Assembly (NCBI RefSeq): GCF_051201665.1
Contig: NZ_CP179210.1
Location: 1,240,001-1,304,000, forward strand
Source: Psychrobium sp051201665
GTDB lineage: Bacteria; Pseudomonadota; Gammaproteobacteria; Enterobacterales; Psychrobiaceae
DNA: 64,000 nt
Direction of reading: 5' to 3'
Below the pieces are notes generated by a model, which did not search any database, was not told where the DNA came from, and saw only the letters and a list, made by a program, of their open reading frames with translations. Below are positions 45,915-55,108 of this stretch, in pieces. Numbering within the stretch: the first letter of the stretch is position 1; the number at the start of each line of letters is the position of its first letter. The translations under genes were made by a program, and so were the position numbers.

Positions 45915-46097
45915 TTAAATGCCGCCAATACGCTCAGCTAGCTCTTTATATTTTTTTACAGCGTCAGCGCTAAACTTTGGATTTTCCGCATCATCACCAA
46001 CATTGTTTAATAAACTTTCACGAGCAAGGCGACGAACACGTGAGTCACTTATACCTAAAAATTCAGCAACTTGATCCACTGTTAATAATTCATCCAT
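45915..46097 (-). CDS. Small HTH (MerR/excisionase-like) DNA-binding protein
   Basis: The 60-residue protein MDELLTVDQVAEFLGISDSR... has the HTH_17-type pattern: a helix-turn-helix (TVDQVAEFLGISDSRVRRLA) and a winged basic segment (PKFSADAVKKYKELAERIG). The start at 46097 is chosen because AAAGGAAAG stands just before it; an upstream in-frame ATG at 46121 would add eight residues overlapping that site. It may be a stand-alone regulator. No prophage or integrase is nearby, so an excisionase role is unlikely. Confidence 0.75.
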   Translation of the reverse strand: MDELLTVDQVAEFLGISDSRVRRLARESLLNNVGDDAENPKFSADAVKKYKELAERIGGI

Positions 46098-46185
46098 TGT
46101 TCTTTCCTTTATCAGATTCATTCATTAACTTATTAAAATAACACATTATTTTCTCGAAGAAAACTAATATAAATACCTGACTTAT

Positions 46186-47163
46186 TTACTTTTGTAAGTA
46201 ACGTCTAAGCATTGCTATGGCACCTGCACCGAACAAGAATAGCCAATGCATACAGCCAGAGTCATGAATGATCACATCTGTATGAATTGGTTGGTCATTG
46301 TAGTCAGATTCTACGCTCACATACCCTAAATCAAAGGTTGTAGTGTGTTCGCTATGATGGCTACTAACTTGTGTTATCTCAGCGGTTAACGCGTATGTGC
46401 CACCATGAAATTGTGAAGGGACTAACAAATCAAATGTTTGCACATCACTTGTTGAACTGCCGTAGATAGTAAAAGGCGCGGATGCGTAGAGCAGTCGACC
46501 ATCTAAACGAATATTAGCCTGCAATTGTTGATTACCATAAAGAGAATCTAGATCGAGTGTTAACTCAACACGTTGGTCATAACCATCGTTATCTTGGTCA
46601 ATTGACGTGTTGTAAAAGTGATTGAATAGACTAAAGGTATCGTGGTGATCATATTTATGCCCTTCAAGCCGCAAATCATCTAGACCCTGGTTGTTACGGT
46701 AATCAACAACGTCAATTAATTGATGATTATTAGCATCATAGATATTGATTAGTAATTGGTAATAGCCCGTTAAGAGATGCTCATCGACTGTTATATCAAA
46801 GCGCTGTTTGTCCGCAAGGGAATCTGAATTTAGAGCAAAATCTGAAGACGTTGTTAACTTAGTTGTATGACGTTGCTCATCAACAAGCATTAAATCGACG
46901 TAGACGGTGAGTTGCTGATAGCTCGTATCAAAATCAAACGTGAAATTAATATCTTGACTATATCCATCATTGTCTTCATCAAGAAGAGAGGTTGTCGTTA
47001 AAGAGTCTAACCACACCACATTATGGCGGGATGTTTTTTTGATTTTTTGAGCTGATTGCTGTGCTGTCGCTTTGTCTGAGGTAACCGCTTGCTGCTTGAC
47101 ACTGGTTGCTGCAAAAGAAAAACTGTTGGCGAGTAGTAGGGTAAATAGGATAAGTGCTCTCAT
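46186..47163 (-). CDS. Choice-of-anchor H family exported protein with C-terminal sorting signal
   Basis: The 325-residue protein has a signal peptide (MRALILFTLLLANSFSFAATS). Two similar beta-rich halves each begin with an Asp-rich calcium-like loop (LLDEDNDGYSQDINFTFDFD at 61-80 and SIDQDNDGYDQRVELTLDLD at about 190-209). The end DSGCMHWLFLFGAGAIAMLRRYLQK is a short motif, a hydrophobic helix and basic residues, as in GlyGly-CTERM-like signals processed by rhomboid-type sortases. It is probably surface-attached. Function unknown. It has its own transcription unit, divergent from ndk. Confidence 0.75.
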   Translation of the reverse strand: MRALILFTLLLANSFSFAATSVKQQAVTSDKATAQQSAQKIKKTSRHNVVWLDSLTTTSLLDEDNDGYSQDINFTFDFDTSYQQLTVYVDLMLVDEQRHTTKLTTSSDFALNSDSLADKQRFDITVDEHLLTGYYQLLINIYDANNHQLIDVVDYRNNQGLDDLRLEGHKYDHHDTFSLFNHFYNTSIDQDNDGYDQRVELTLDLDSLYGNQQLQANIRLDGRLLYASAPFTIYGSSTSDVQTFDLLVPSQFHGGTYALTAEITQVSSHHSEHTTTFDLGYVSVESDYNDQPIHTDVIIHDSGCMHWLFLFGAGAIAMLRRYLQK

Positions 47164-47361
47164 GGCAATCCCTTAATAATTAATCATGCCCTATCTTTGA
47201 TTGCTGTGGCTGAATCATAACTGAATTCACTCTTTGTTAAACGTTCAAGACGATGTCGTCACATTTATGACTTATTGTTCAAGCATTATTGGTACTTAAC
47301 GAATTTATCTCGTATAATGCGCCAAATTTTTTTTAACGTCCTTTTTTTGGAGAGCTAAACA

Positions 47362-47793
47362 ATGGCTATCGAACGTACTTTTTCTATCGTAAAACCTGAT
47401 GCAGTTGCTAAAAACTACATTGGTCAAATCTACAACCGTTTTGAAACTGCTGGTCTTAAAATCGTTGCTTCTAAAATGATCCACCTTTCTCAAGAGAAAG
47501 CTGAAGGTTTCTACGCTGAGCACAGCGAACGTCCTTTCTTTGGCGCTTTAGTTTCTTTCATGACTTCTGGTCCAGTTATGGTTCAAGTTTTAGAAGGCGA
47601 AAACGCTGTTGCTAAAAACCGTGAAATCATGGGTGCTACTAACCCAGCTGAAGCTTTCGCTGGTACTATCCGTGCAGATCTTGCTGATAGCATCGACGAA
47701 AATGCAGCTCACGGTTCTGACGCTCTTGAGTCAGCTGCACGTGAAATTGCATACTTCTTCTCAGATGACGAAATCTGTCCACGTACTCGTTAA
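47362..47793 (+). CDS. ndk: Nucleoside diphosphate kinase
   Basis: Ndk transfers the gamma phosphate of ATP to other nucleoside diphosphates through a phospho-histidine. The 143-residue protein has the family start MAIERTFSIVKPDAVAKNYIG and the active-site box ENAAHGSDALESA with His117. A ribosome site GGAG precedes the ATG; a TATAAT at 47323-47328 is a likely -10. Codon use is strongly biased, as in highly expressed genes. It stands first in the conserved block ndk-rlmN-pilF-rodZ-ispG-hisS. Confidence 0.97.
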   Translation: MAIERTFSIVKPDAVAKNYIGQIYNRFETAGLKIVASKMIHLSQEKAEGFYAEHSERPFFGALVSFMTSGPVMVQVLEGENAVAKNREIMGATNPAEAFAGTIRADLADSIDENAAHGSDALESAAREIAYFFSDDEICPRTR

Positions 47794-47842
47794 TATCGAG
47801 CACGTTTAATAAATTAAACATGGTTTAATTTATGATAATATT

Positions 47843-47866
47843 CGGGGGTATTTACCCCCGTTTTTA
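47843..47866 (+). terminator. Rho-independent terminator of ndk
   Basis: CGGGGGTA and TACCCCCG form a perfect stem and are followed by TTTTT. Confidence 0.93.
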
Positions 47867-47952
47867 CGTTTAAGGATTGGTAAAAAAATGGCAGTCATTA
47901 AACGTAAAAACAGTCGCCACCATGACTAACGCAGTAACTCTATGGAGTCAGT

Positions 47953-49077
47953 ATGACTAACGCAAAAGTAAACTTATTGAATTTTGATCGCCCAGCATTA
48001 CGTGCTTATTTTGAAGAAATTGGTGAGAAACAATTTCGTGCCGATCAATTAATGAAATGGATTTACCACTTTGGTATTACTGATTTTGATGAGATGAACA
48101 ACATCAATAAGAAGTTGCGTGAAAAGCTAAAACGGTTAAGTGAAGTTAAAGCACCTGTCGTTAATACTGAGCAGCGCTCTACTGATGGCACCATCAAATG
48201 GTCTATGTTGTTAGAAGGCGGCCAAGAAGTAGAAACCGTTTATATCCCTGATGGCGATCGCGCGACATTATGTGTGTCATCACAGGTTGGTTGTGCATTA
48301 GAGTGTACGTTCTGTTCAACTGCTCAACAGGGTTTTAACCGTAACTTATCGGTGGGTGAAATCATCGGTCAAGTTTGGCGCGCTGCGCAGGTTGTTGGTG
48401 TTAAAGGTGATACAGGTGAACGCCCAATTACCAACGTTGTAATGATGGGGATGGGTGAACCGCTACTTAACCTGAAAAATGTTGTTCCAGCAATGAAACT
48501 AATGCTTGATGACAATGGCTACGGACTGTCAAAACGCCGTGTTACGTTATCAACATCGGGTGTTGTGCCAGCGCTTGATATGCTTGGTGACCAAATTGAT
48601 GTTGCTTTAGCTATTTCATTACATGCACCGGATGATAAATTACGTGATGAAATCGTGCCTGTTAATAAAAAGTACCCTATTAAAGAGTTTTTAGCGGGGG
48701 TTGCACGTTACATCGAAAAATCTAAAGCAAACCGCGGCAAAGTGACGATTGAATATGTGATGCTAGATCACGTTAATGATTCAACTGATCAAGCACATGA
48801 GCTAGGTAAGTTGTTGAAAGACACGCCGTGTAAAATTAACTTAATACCGTTTAACCCATATCCGGGTTCACCATATGGCCGTTCAAGTAATTCACGCATC
48901 GATCGTTTCAATAAAGTGTTGATGGAATATGGTTACACGGTAACGGTAAGAACAACTCGTGGTGATGACATTGACGCGGCTTGTGGTCAGTTAGTGGGTG
49001 ATGTCGTTGACCGTACGAAACGAACTGCGAAAAAGCAGATGCAAGGTGATGAGATTTCCGTCACAATGGTGCGCTAA
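47953..49077 (+). CDS. rlmN: 23S rRNA (A2503-C2) / tRNA (A37-C2) methyltransferase
   Basis: RlmN is a radical-SAM enzyme that methylates C2 of adenine 2503 in 23S rRNA and of A37 in some tRNAs. The 374-residue protein has the cluster motif CALECTFC (CxxxCxxC) after QVGC, the GEPLLNL box and RTTRGDDIDAACGQL, with the second catalytic cysteine near the C-terminus. The length and flanking genes match the family. It starts at ATG 47953 with a ribosome site in ATGGAGTC. Confidence 0.96.
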   Translation: MTNAKVNLLNFDRPALRAYFEEIGEKQFRADQLMKWIYHFGITDFDEMNNINKKLREKLKRLSEVKAPVVNTEQRSTDGTIKWSMLLEGGQEVETVYIPDGDRATLCVSSQVGCALECTFCSTAQQGFNRNLSVGEIIGQVWRAAQVVGVKGDTGERPITNVVMMGMGEPLLNLKNVVPAMKLMLDDNGYGLSKRRVTLSTSGVVPALDMLGDQIDVALAISLHAPDDKLRDEIVPVNKKYPIKEFLAGVARYIEKSKANRGKVTIEYVMLDHVNDSTDQAHELGKLLKDTPCKINLIPFNPYPGSPYGRSSNSRIDRFNKVLMEYGYTVTVRTTRGDDIDAACGQLVGDVVDRTKRTAKKQMQGDEISVTMVR

Positions 49078-49115
49078 ATCCTAATTTTAATCGACAGAGC
49101 AGGGAATAACGCCAC

Positions 49116-49901
49116 ATGAAAAAACACCAACAAATCGCATTACTCGCCTTGTTAGGCTGGGTTGGGGTAAGTGGTTGTGTTACGCAAGAGTTTGTTGCTG
49201 GCTCTGATGAAGTAGTTCAAGAGCGCGTTATCAATAAAAAAGAGGCGGCTCTTACTCGATTAAAGCTTGCACTTGAATATTTAAAGACGGGTAATACAGC
49301 ACAAGCACAGCTTAACTTAGAGCGCGCAGAAAAACTCGATGACTCTGTCGACGGCATTTATTCAAGCTATGCCTATTACTATCAGACTGTAGGTGAGACT
49401 GCGCTAGCAGATAAAGCTTACTTACAGGCACTTGAAGACTTTCCTGATAACTTTAATACCCGTAATAATTACGGTGCATTCTTGTGTGATAATCGCCGTT
49501 ATGATGACGCTGAAACACAATTTGTTTTAGCAATCAAATCACCACTTAATACCCAAACAGCCAATAGTTATGAAAACGCAGGTTTATGCGCATTACGTGA
49601 TAAAAAATGGCAGCGCGCTAAATCACATTTAAGTGCGGTGTTGCGGTATGAATCGATTCGCGCACGTTCCATTCTAGGTTTAGCAAAAGCTAATCTTGAA
49701 TTAGGGTTAGTAAACGATGCTGCACAACAATTACGGAACTATCGCAGGATTTATAGTCAAACATCTGAAAGTTTGTGGTTAGCAATTCAAATTGAACAAC
49801 AACGTGGTAGTGTCGATATCGCTAAACAATTAGCACGAATATTAATTCAAAAATACCCTAATTCTGCAGCCACGAAAGCCTATTTAGCAAAAGAATTTTA
49901 A
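49116..49901 (+). CDS. pilF: Type IV pilus biogenesis lipoprotein PilF/PilW
   Basis: PilF is the outer-membrane lipoprotein that helps the secretin multimer assemble. The 261-residue precursor has the lipobox VSGC (Cys21), followed by five or more tetratricopeptide units (AALTRLKLALEYLKTGNTAQAQLNLERA and so on, NNYGAFLCDNRRYDDAETQF). It lies between rlmN and rodZ and ends immediately before the rodZ ATG, the conserved order in gammaproteobacteria. AGGGAATAA precedes the ATG. Confidence 0.93.
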   Translation: MKKHQQIALLALLGWVGVSGCVTQEFVAGSDEVVQERVINKKEAALTRLKLALEYLKTGNTAQAQLNLERAEKLDDSVDGIYSSYAYYYQTVGETALADKAYLQALEDFPDNFNTRNNYGAFLCDNRRYDDAETQFVLAIKSPLNTQTANSYENAGLCALRDKKWQRAKSHLSAVLRYESIRARSILGLAKANLELGLVNDAAQQLRNYRRIYSQTSESLWLAIQIEQQRGSVDIAKQLARILIQKYPNSAATKAYLAKEF

Positions 49902-50687
49902 ATGAGTAATACCCAAGAATTATCTAGTTCAACAACTGAAAACGATTGTGAAACAACGCCTTCTTTAGGCTATCAATTACTCAATGCCCGTCAATTGGCT
50001 GGGTTAAGCATTGATGACGTCGCTAAAAACCTATACATATCTAAAGCGGTGGTTAATGAGTTAGAGACTGATTCCGTCCCAGAATCATCAAATGCACTGT
50101 TTTATCGTGGCTATGTTAAGTCCTACGCTGTGTTATTAGGACTTGATTGTGATGAGCTGGTCAAAACATTCCGCGCGCAATATCATTGCGATGATGACTT
50201 AAAAACAATGCAAACCTTTTCAAATCGTTCTAAAAACGATACTCACAATAATTACCTGAATTGGGTGACGAGAGGGGTTGTCGTTGTAATGACTATCGCG
50301 ATCGTCGTGTGGTGGCAGCAGCGCCAATCAATGTCAGAAATGCCAACGATTACGCAAGAGTCTATTGCAGTGGCTAACGAACCCTCACCGAGACTACCTA
50401 TTGCCCCAATCGCCAATACAGTGGTGGAAGTTGATACAAAAAATCTTCAATCTACCTTTACTTTTTCGCAAGATTGTTGGGTTAAAATAACAGACGCCAC
50501 CAACGCTGTAGTAGCCATTGGTATCAAAAAGGCCGGCACATCAATCGACGTCTCGGGTGTACCACCGCTTGAAGTTATTTTAGGGGCGCCGCAAGGCGTT
50601 GAAATTACCTATCAACAACAAACACTTGATATCTCATCTTATATTTCAAATGAAACGGCAAAATTCACGTTGCCGCTGGAACAATAA
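49902..50687 (+). CDS. rodZ: Cytoskeletal protein RodZ
   Basis: RodZ links MreB to the cell envelope and maintains the rod shape. The 261 residues contain an N-terminal HTH_25 domain (LLNARQLAGLSIDDVAKNLYISKAVVNELE), one membrane helix (about 121-141, VVVVMTIAIVVWW) and a periplasmic DUF4115 domain (FTFSQDCWVKITDATNAVVAIG). It is shorter than the E. coli protein (337) because the juxtamembrane linker is short. It begins at the base after the pilF stop and ends 2 bases before ispG. Confidence 0.92.
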   Translation: MSNTQELSSSTTENDCETTPSLGYQLLNARQLAGLSIDDVAKNLYISKAVVNELETDSVPESSNALFYRGYVKSYAVLLGLDCDELVKTFRAQYHCDDDLKTMQTFSNRSKNDTHNNYLNWVTRGVVVVMTIAIVVWWQQRQSMSEMPTITQESIAVANEPSPRLPIAPIANTVVEVDTKNLQSTFTFSQDCWVKITDATNAVVAIGIKKAGTSIDVSGVPPLEVILGAPQGVEITYQQQTLDISSYISNETAKFTLPLEQ

Positions 50688-50689
50688 TT

Positions 50690-51799
50690 ATGCATGCTCC
50701 TTCTCCTATCATCAGACGAAAATCAACACGCATTATGGTTGGCAACGTACCCATTGGTGACGGCGCCCCTATTGCTGTTCAATCAATGACGAATACCTTG
50801 ACCAGTGATGTTGAAGCTACTCTCGCACAAATCAATCGTATTGCGGCTGCAGGCGCAGACATTGTGCGTGTTTCAGTGCCGACAATGAATGACGCAGAGG
50901 CGTTCAAGGTGATTAAACAACAATCGCCAATTCCATTGGTTGCTGATATTCACTTTGACTATCGTATCGCGCTTAAGGTAGCTGAATACGGGGCTGATTG
51001 TTTGCGAATTAATCCCGGTAATATTGGTAGGGAAGAACGTATTCGTTCGGTAGTTGACTGTGCTCGTGACATGAATATCCCTATTCGAATTGGTGTTAAT
51101 GGCGGTTCATTAGAACGTGATATTCAAGAAAAATACGGCGAACCGACGGCGCAAGCATTACTTGAGTCAGCAATGCGTCACGTTGATATTCTTGATCGTC
51201 TGAACTTCGATCAATTTAAAGTGTCTGTAAAAGCGTCTGATGTTCACTTAGCGGTTGAATCATACCGTTTGTTAGCTAAACAGATTGAACAACCACTGCA
51301 TTTGGGTATTACAGAAGCAGGCGCATTTCGAGCTGGCGCTGTAAAATCAGCCATTGGTTTAGGCATGTTATTAAATGACGGCATTGGCGACACGTTGCGT
51401 GTTTCGTTAGCGGCTGATCCCGTAGAAGAAATTAAAGTTGGGTTTGATATCTTAAAATCGCTACGAATTCGTAGTCGCGGCATTAACTTTATTGCTTGCC
51501 CAAGTTGTTCACGCCAAGAATTCGATGTGATTGACACCGTTAATCAATTGGAAAACCGCCTCGAAGACGTTGTAACACCAATGGATGTTTCAATTATCGG
51601 CTGTGTCGTAAATGGTCCTGGCGAAGCGCTTGTTTCAGATATTGGACTTGCTGGTGGCGCTCGAATGAGCGGTTTTTATGAAGACGGTATTCGTCAAAAA
51701 GAACGTTTGGATAATACGGACTTAATTGATTCGTTAGAGAAGAAAATTCGAGCTCGCTTGGCGAACGAAAAGAACAAGCTCGATATTAAGCAACTTTAA
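50690..51799 (+). CDS. ispG: 4-hydroxy-3-methylbut-2-enyl diphosphate synthase (flavodoxin)
   Basis: IspG (GcpE) carries out the seventh step of the MEP isoprenoid pathway, reducing MEcPP with a [4Fe-4S] cluster. The 369 residues include the N-terminal TIM-barrel motif QSMTNTLTSDVEATLAQI, and the cluster ligands in CPSCSRQEF and GCVVNGPGEA. The length is as in E. coli (372). The gene is the last of the pilF-rodZ-ispG run. The spacer to hisS (107 bases) may contain a promoter. Confidence 0.97.
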   Translation: MHAPSPIIRRKSTRIMVGNVPIGDGAPIAVQSMTNTLTSDVEATLAQINRIAAAGADIVRVSVPTMNDAEAFKVIKQQSPIPLVADIHFDYRIALKVAEYGADCLRINPGNIGREERIRSVVDCARDMNIPIRIGVNGGSLERDIQEKYGEPTAQALLESAMRHVDILDRLNFDQFKVSVKASDVHLAVESYRLLAKQIEQPLHLGITEAGAFRAGAVKSAIGLGMLLNDGIGDTLRVSLAADPVEEIKVGFDILKSLRIRSRGINFIACPSCSRQEFDVIDTVNQLENRLEDVVTPMDVSIIGCVVNGPGEALVSDIGLAGGARMSGFYEDGIRQKERLDNTDLIDSLEKKIRARLANEKNKLDIKQL

Positions 51800-51906
51800 T
51801 GCTTTAGTGGTGGTAACTCCCACAAATTTTGAGCATAATGCTTAACAATTTTTAGTGGCGGTTACGGCCGTCTCATCGTATAGAATTAGTTTTAAATAGG
51901 TTTATT

Positions 51907-53178
51907 GTGGCAAAAACTATCCAAGCCGTTCGTGGCATGAATGATTGCTTACCAACACAGTCATCATTATGGCAATTTGCTGAGCAAGCAGTGCGTAATA
52001 CCGTGGCTGCTTATGGTTATAGCGAAATCCGAACCCCCATTGTTGAAAGTACAGACTTATTCAAGCGCTCAATCGGTGAAGTAACTGATATCGTTGAAAA
52101 AGAAATGTACACCTTTGATGATCGTAATGGTGATAGCCTAACGCTTCGTCCAGAAGGAACTGCATGTGTCGTGCGTGCGGGTAACCAACATGGACTACTT
52201 TACAATCAAGAGCAGCGCCTGTGGTATATGGGACCGATGTTTCGACATGAACGTCCTCAAAAAGGTCGTTATCGTCAATTCCATCAATTTGGTGTAGAAG
52301 TTTACGGTATTAGTGATGCGCATGCAGATGCTGAAGTGTTGATGATGTCAGCTTATCTGTGGAAGCAGCTTGGTATGACAGAGCATGTGCGTCTAGAGCT
52401 TAATACTTTAGGTGATAACCACGAACGCGCAGAATATCGTGATGCATTGATTGCCTTTTTAGAGCAACATCTTGACGTATTAGATGAAGAATCTAAGCGC
52501 CGTATGTACAGTAACCCACTACGTGTTTTAGATACTAAAAACCCTGATGTACAGGCGATTTTAGTCAACGCGCCTAAGTTGTCAGATCACCTTGGTGAAG
52601 AAACAACGCAACATTTTTCAAAATTATGTGAACTGTTAGACCTCGCAGGCATCCAATACACCGTTAATGAGCGACTCGTTCGTGGACTCGACTACTATAA
52701 TCGCACGGTTTTTGAATGGGTTACTGACTCATTAGGCGCTCAAGGCACTGTCCTTGCTGGTGGCCGATATGATGGATTAGTTGAGCAACTTGGTGGTAAA
52801 GCAAGCCCAGCGGTTGGTTTTGCAATGGGTATTGAACGTTTAGTGTTAATGCTTGAAACACTTGAGTTAGTGGATACATCACTGAGCGCAGTAGATGTTT
52901 ATGTGTGTGCACTGGGTGACAACGCACAAAGCCAAGCCATGATTATTAGCCAGTCGCTTCGTGAACAACATAGCGACTTGCGTATTATGAAGCACAACAG
53001 TGGCGGCAATTTCAAAAAACAAATGAAAAAAGCCGACCAAAGTAGTGCAAAAATTGTTTTATTATTTGGTGACGATGAGTTGGAAAATGACTCTGTGACC
53101 GTGAAGTATTTACGTGAAGATAAGCCTCAGAGCACAATGACGATGAGCGAGCTTTCAACACTATTAGAAGAATTATAA
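51907..53178 (+). CDS. hisS: Histidyl-tRNA synthetase
   Basis: This class II synthetase charges tRNA-His. The 423 residues start with GTG (51907): VAKTIQAVRGMNDCLP. Motif 2 (FRHERPQKGRYRQFHQFGVE), the histidine motifs LVRGLDYYNRTVFEW and AGGRYDGL, motif 3 (VGFAMGIERLVLML) and a C-terminal anticodon domain (VDVYVCALGD) are all seen. yfgM follows after 9 bases. Confidence 0.97.
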   Translation: MAKTIQAVRGMNDCLPTQSSLWQFAEQAVRNTVAAYGYSEIRTPIVESTDLFKRSIGEVTDIVEKEMYTFDDRNGDSLTLRPEGTACVVRAGNQHGLLYNQEQRLWYMGPMFRHERPQKGRYRQFHQFGVEVYGISDAHADAEVLMMSAYLWKQLGMTEHVRLELNTLGDNHERAEYRDALIAFLEQHLDVLDEESKRRMYSNPLRVLDTKNPDVQAILVNAPKLSDHLGEETTQHFSKLCELLDLAGIQYTVNERLVRGLDYYNRTVFEWVTDSLGAQGTVLAGGRYDGLVEQLGGKASPAVGFAMGIERLVLMLETLELVDTSLSAVDVYVCALGDNAQSQAMIISQSLREQHSDLRIMKHNSGGNFKKQMKKADQSSAKIVLLFGDDELENDSVTVKYLREDKPQSTMTMSELSTLLEEL

Positions 53179-53187
53179 GGACCAATA

Positions 53188-53799
53188 ATGGAAATTTACA
53201 ACAGCGAAGAACAACAAGAAGAAGCAATCAAACGGTTTCTTAAAGAAAATGGCGCAGTTTTACTATTAGGCGCAGCAGTGGGCTTAGGCGGCATTTACGG
53301 CTTTAACTATTATAAAGCAGAACAAGTTAAAACCATTGCGAATAACTCGATGAGTTACACTCAGGTTGCAACGTCTGACGATGTACCTGCAAAAGCAGCT
53401 GAATATGCTAAAGCGCATACTGATACACAATACAGCCAATTAGCACAGTTATTGGCGGTAAAATCTCTTGTAGATGCTGAGAAATTTGATGAAGCAACAG
53501 CGCTGTTAAAAGACGTGATTGCTAGCGATGTTGATAGCTCTGTTAAATCAATCGCTATCATGCGCCTTGCTCGAATCGAGAATTCTCAAGCACAATATGC
53601 CCAAGCATTAAGCACATTAGCTACGTTAACTGACGGCGCATTCGCTGTTCAAAAGAATGAGCTAACAGGTGACATTGAGTTGGCGCAAGGTAATGCTGAT
53701 AAAGCACGCACTGCCTACATGGCTGCAGAAAAAGCGGCCGGTGAGCAAGTTAGCAACGATTTAAAAATGAAATTAAACGACTTAACGCCAGCGGCCTAA
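53188..53799 (+). CDS. yfgM: YfgM-family membrane protein, translocon-associated
   Basis: YfgM is an inner-membrane protein with a periplasmic TPR-like domain that works with PpiD at the SecYEG translocon. The 203 residues show a cytoplasmic start MEIYNSEEQQEEAIKRFLKE, one membrane helix (GAVLLLGAAVGLGGIYGFNY, 23-42) and helical repeats. The operon order hisS-yfgM-bamB-der matches E. coli. AAGGACC precedes the ATG. Confidence 0.93.
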   Translation: MEIYNSEEQQEEAIKRFLKENGAVLLLGAAVGLGGIYGFNYYKAEQVKTIANNSMSYTQVATSDDVPAKAAEYAKAHTDTQYSQLAQLLAVKSLVDAEKFDEATALLKDVIASDVDSSVKSIAIMRLARIENSQAQYAQALSTLATLTDGAFAVQKNELTGDIELAQGNADKARTAYMAAEKAAGEQVSNDLKMKLNDLTPAA

Positions 53800-53808
53800 G
53801 GAATTGTA

Positions 53809-54993
53809 ATGAAACAATGGTCTAAATCATTAGTCGCAAGTGTTGTACTGCTAGGTACACTAGCGGGTTGTTCATCAAATGATGACGACATTAAAATCGC
53901 GCCATTGCCTGTCATTCAACCGTCAGTTGAAGTGGAAGTTAAGTGGGAAAATAGCGTTGGCGATGGTACTCAAGATTACTTTAGCAAGCTTTCACCTATT
54001 GTGGCTTACGGCAAAGTATTTGCCAGTGATCGTGCAGGCGTCGTCGCCGCGTTTGATACCGAAACTGGCGAACAAGTCTGGGAAGTTGAAGTGGAAGAAC
54101 AAGGTTCTATTTTCAGTTTTTCATCGGGTATTGATGCTCAGTTATCTGGCGGTATAAGCGCTGGTTACGACAAAATCGTTATTGGTGCAGAAAGCGGTAT
54201 GCTTTACGTGTTAGCACAAGAAACTGGCGAACTTATTTGGAAAATTCAAACTGATGGCGAAATATTATCTAGCCCGCTATTAAGCGATAACAAAGTTATT
54301 GCTGCTATGGGCAATGGTAAAATCATCGCCTACGATCTCGCCGATGGTAAAGAAGTATGGAGCTATCAACAAGATGTACCAGCATTAACGTTACGCGGTA
54401 TTTCAGGATTAACTGAAAGCCAAGGTGCTGCGTTCTTTGGTTTACCTAATGGCAAGATTGGCGGCGTACTAATTAACGATGGCCGCGCTATTTGGGAAGC
54501 TGTTGTAACGCCTCAAACTGGCGGTAATGAGCTCGCAAGTATTATTGATGTTGATTCAACACCGATTGCTTTTGGTGAGTCTATTTATGCCGTAGGTTAC
54601 AATGGAAACCTCGCTGCAATCGAAATTCGTTCTGGCAATGTGTTGTGGAAACGCGATTATTCAGCGTTTAAATCGATGACCTTAAATGGCTTTAACTTAT
54701 ACCTAACGACTGCGTCTGGGCACGTTGTGTCTGTTGATCGTCGCTCTGGATTAGAGAAGTGGTCGCAGTTAGGCTTAGAGAACCGTGGTCTTACAGCTCC
54801 TGTTGTTTTTGAAGGCTATGTTGCTGTCGTTGACTTTGAAGGTGTATTGCACTTGATGTCATCGGAAACTGGCGAGTTTGTGAGCCAGTTAGAAATTGAT
54901 GACGATGGTCACATTGCTAAGCCAATTGTTGATGGTAACCGTCTCTACCTTCAATCTAAAGATGGCTTATTGTCGGCTATTTCTATAAAATAG
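53809..54993 (+). CDS. bamB: Outer-membrane assembly lipoprotein BamB
   Basis: BamB is a lipoprotein subunit of the Bam complex that inserts beta-barrel proteins. The 394-residue precursor has the lipobox LAGC (Cys21) and an eight-bladed PQQ-like propeller with repeated blades such as GVVAAFDTETGEQVWEVEVE, GMLYVLAQETGELIWKIQTD and GKIIAYDLADGKEVWSYQQD. It starts 9 bases after yfgM with AAGGAATTG before the ATG. Confidence 0.96.
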   Translation: MKQWSKSLVASVVLLGTLAGCSSNDDDIKIAPLPVIQPSVEVEVKWENSVGDGTQDYFSKLSPIVAYGKVFASDRAGVVAAFDTETGEQVWEVEVEEQGSIFSFSSGIDAQLSGGISAGYDKIVIGAESGMLYVLAQETGELIWKIQTDGEILSSPLLSDNKVIAAMGNGKIIAYDLADGKEVWSYQQDVPALTLRGISGLTESQGAAFFGLPNGKIGGVLINDGRAIWEAVVTPQTGGNELASIIDVDSTPIAFGESIYAVGYNGNLAAIEIRSGNVLWKRDYSAFKSMTLNGFNLYLTTASGHVVSVDRRSGLEKWSQLGLENRGLTAPVVFEGYVAVVDFEGVLHLMSSETGEFVSQLEIDDDGHIAKPIVDGNRLYLQSKDGLLSAISIK

Positions 54994-55053
54994 CGCCATC
55001 GCAATGTCTAGCGCTATTGGCGCCTATTAATAAACGACATTTAATAATTTAGA

Positions 55054-55091
55054 AAGCGGTCCCGAAAGTTCATTCTGGGCCGCTTTTGTTT
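55054..55091 (+). terminator. Terminator between bamB and der
   Basis: AAGCGGTCCC pairs with GGGCCGCTT (with a bulged T) and is followed by TTG TTTG. The T tract is short, so read-through into der is possible. Confidence 0.7.
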
Positions 55092-55108
55092 GTTCTGGAG
55101 AAAGAGTC

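Noticed and set aside
45915..46097. The small HTH protein as a prophage excisionase marking an integrated element.
   Set aside because: No integrase, attachment-site repeats or phage genes are nearby; both flanks are ordinary chromosomal genes.
47888..47929. A 13-codon open frame after the ndk terminator as a leader peptide for rlmN.
   Set aside because: It is too short to judge, and there is no attenuator structure between it and rlmN.
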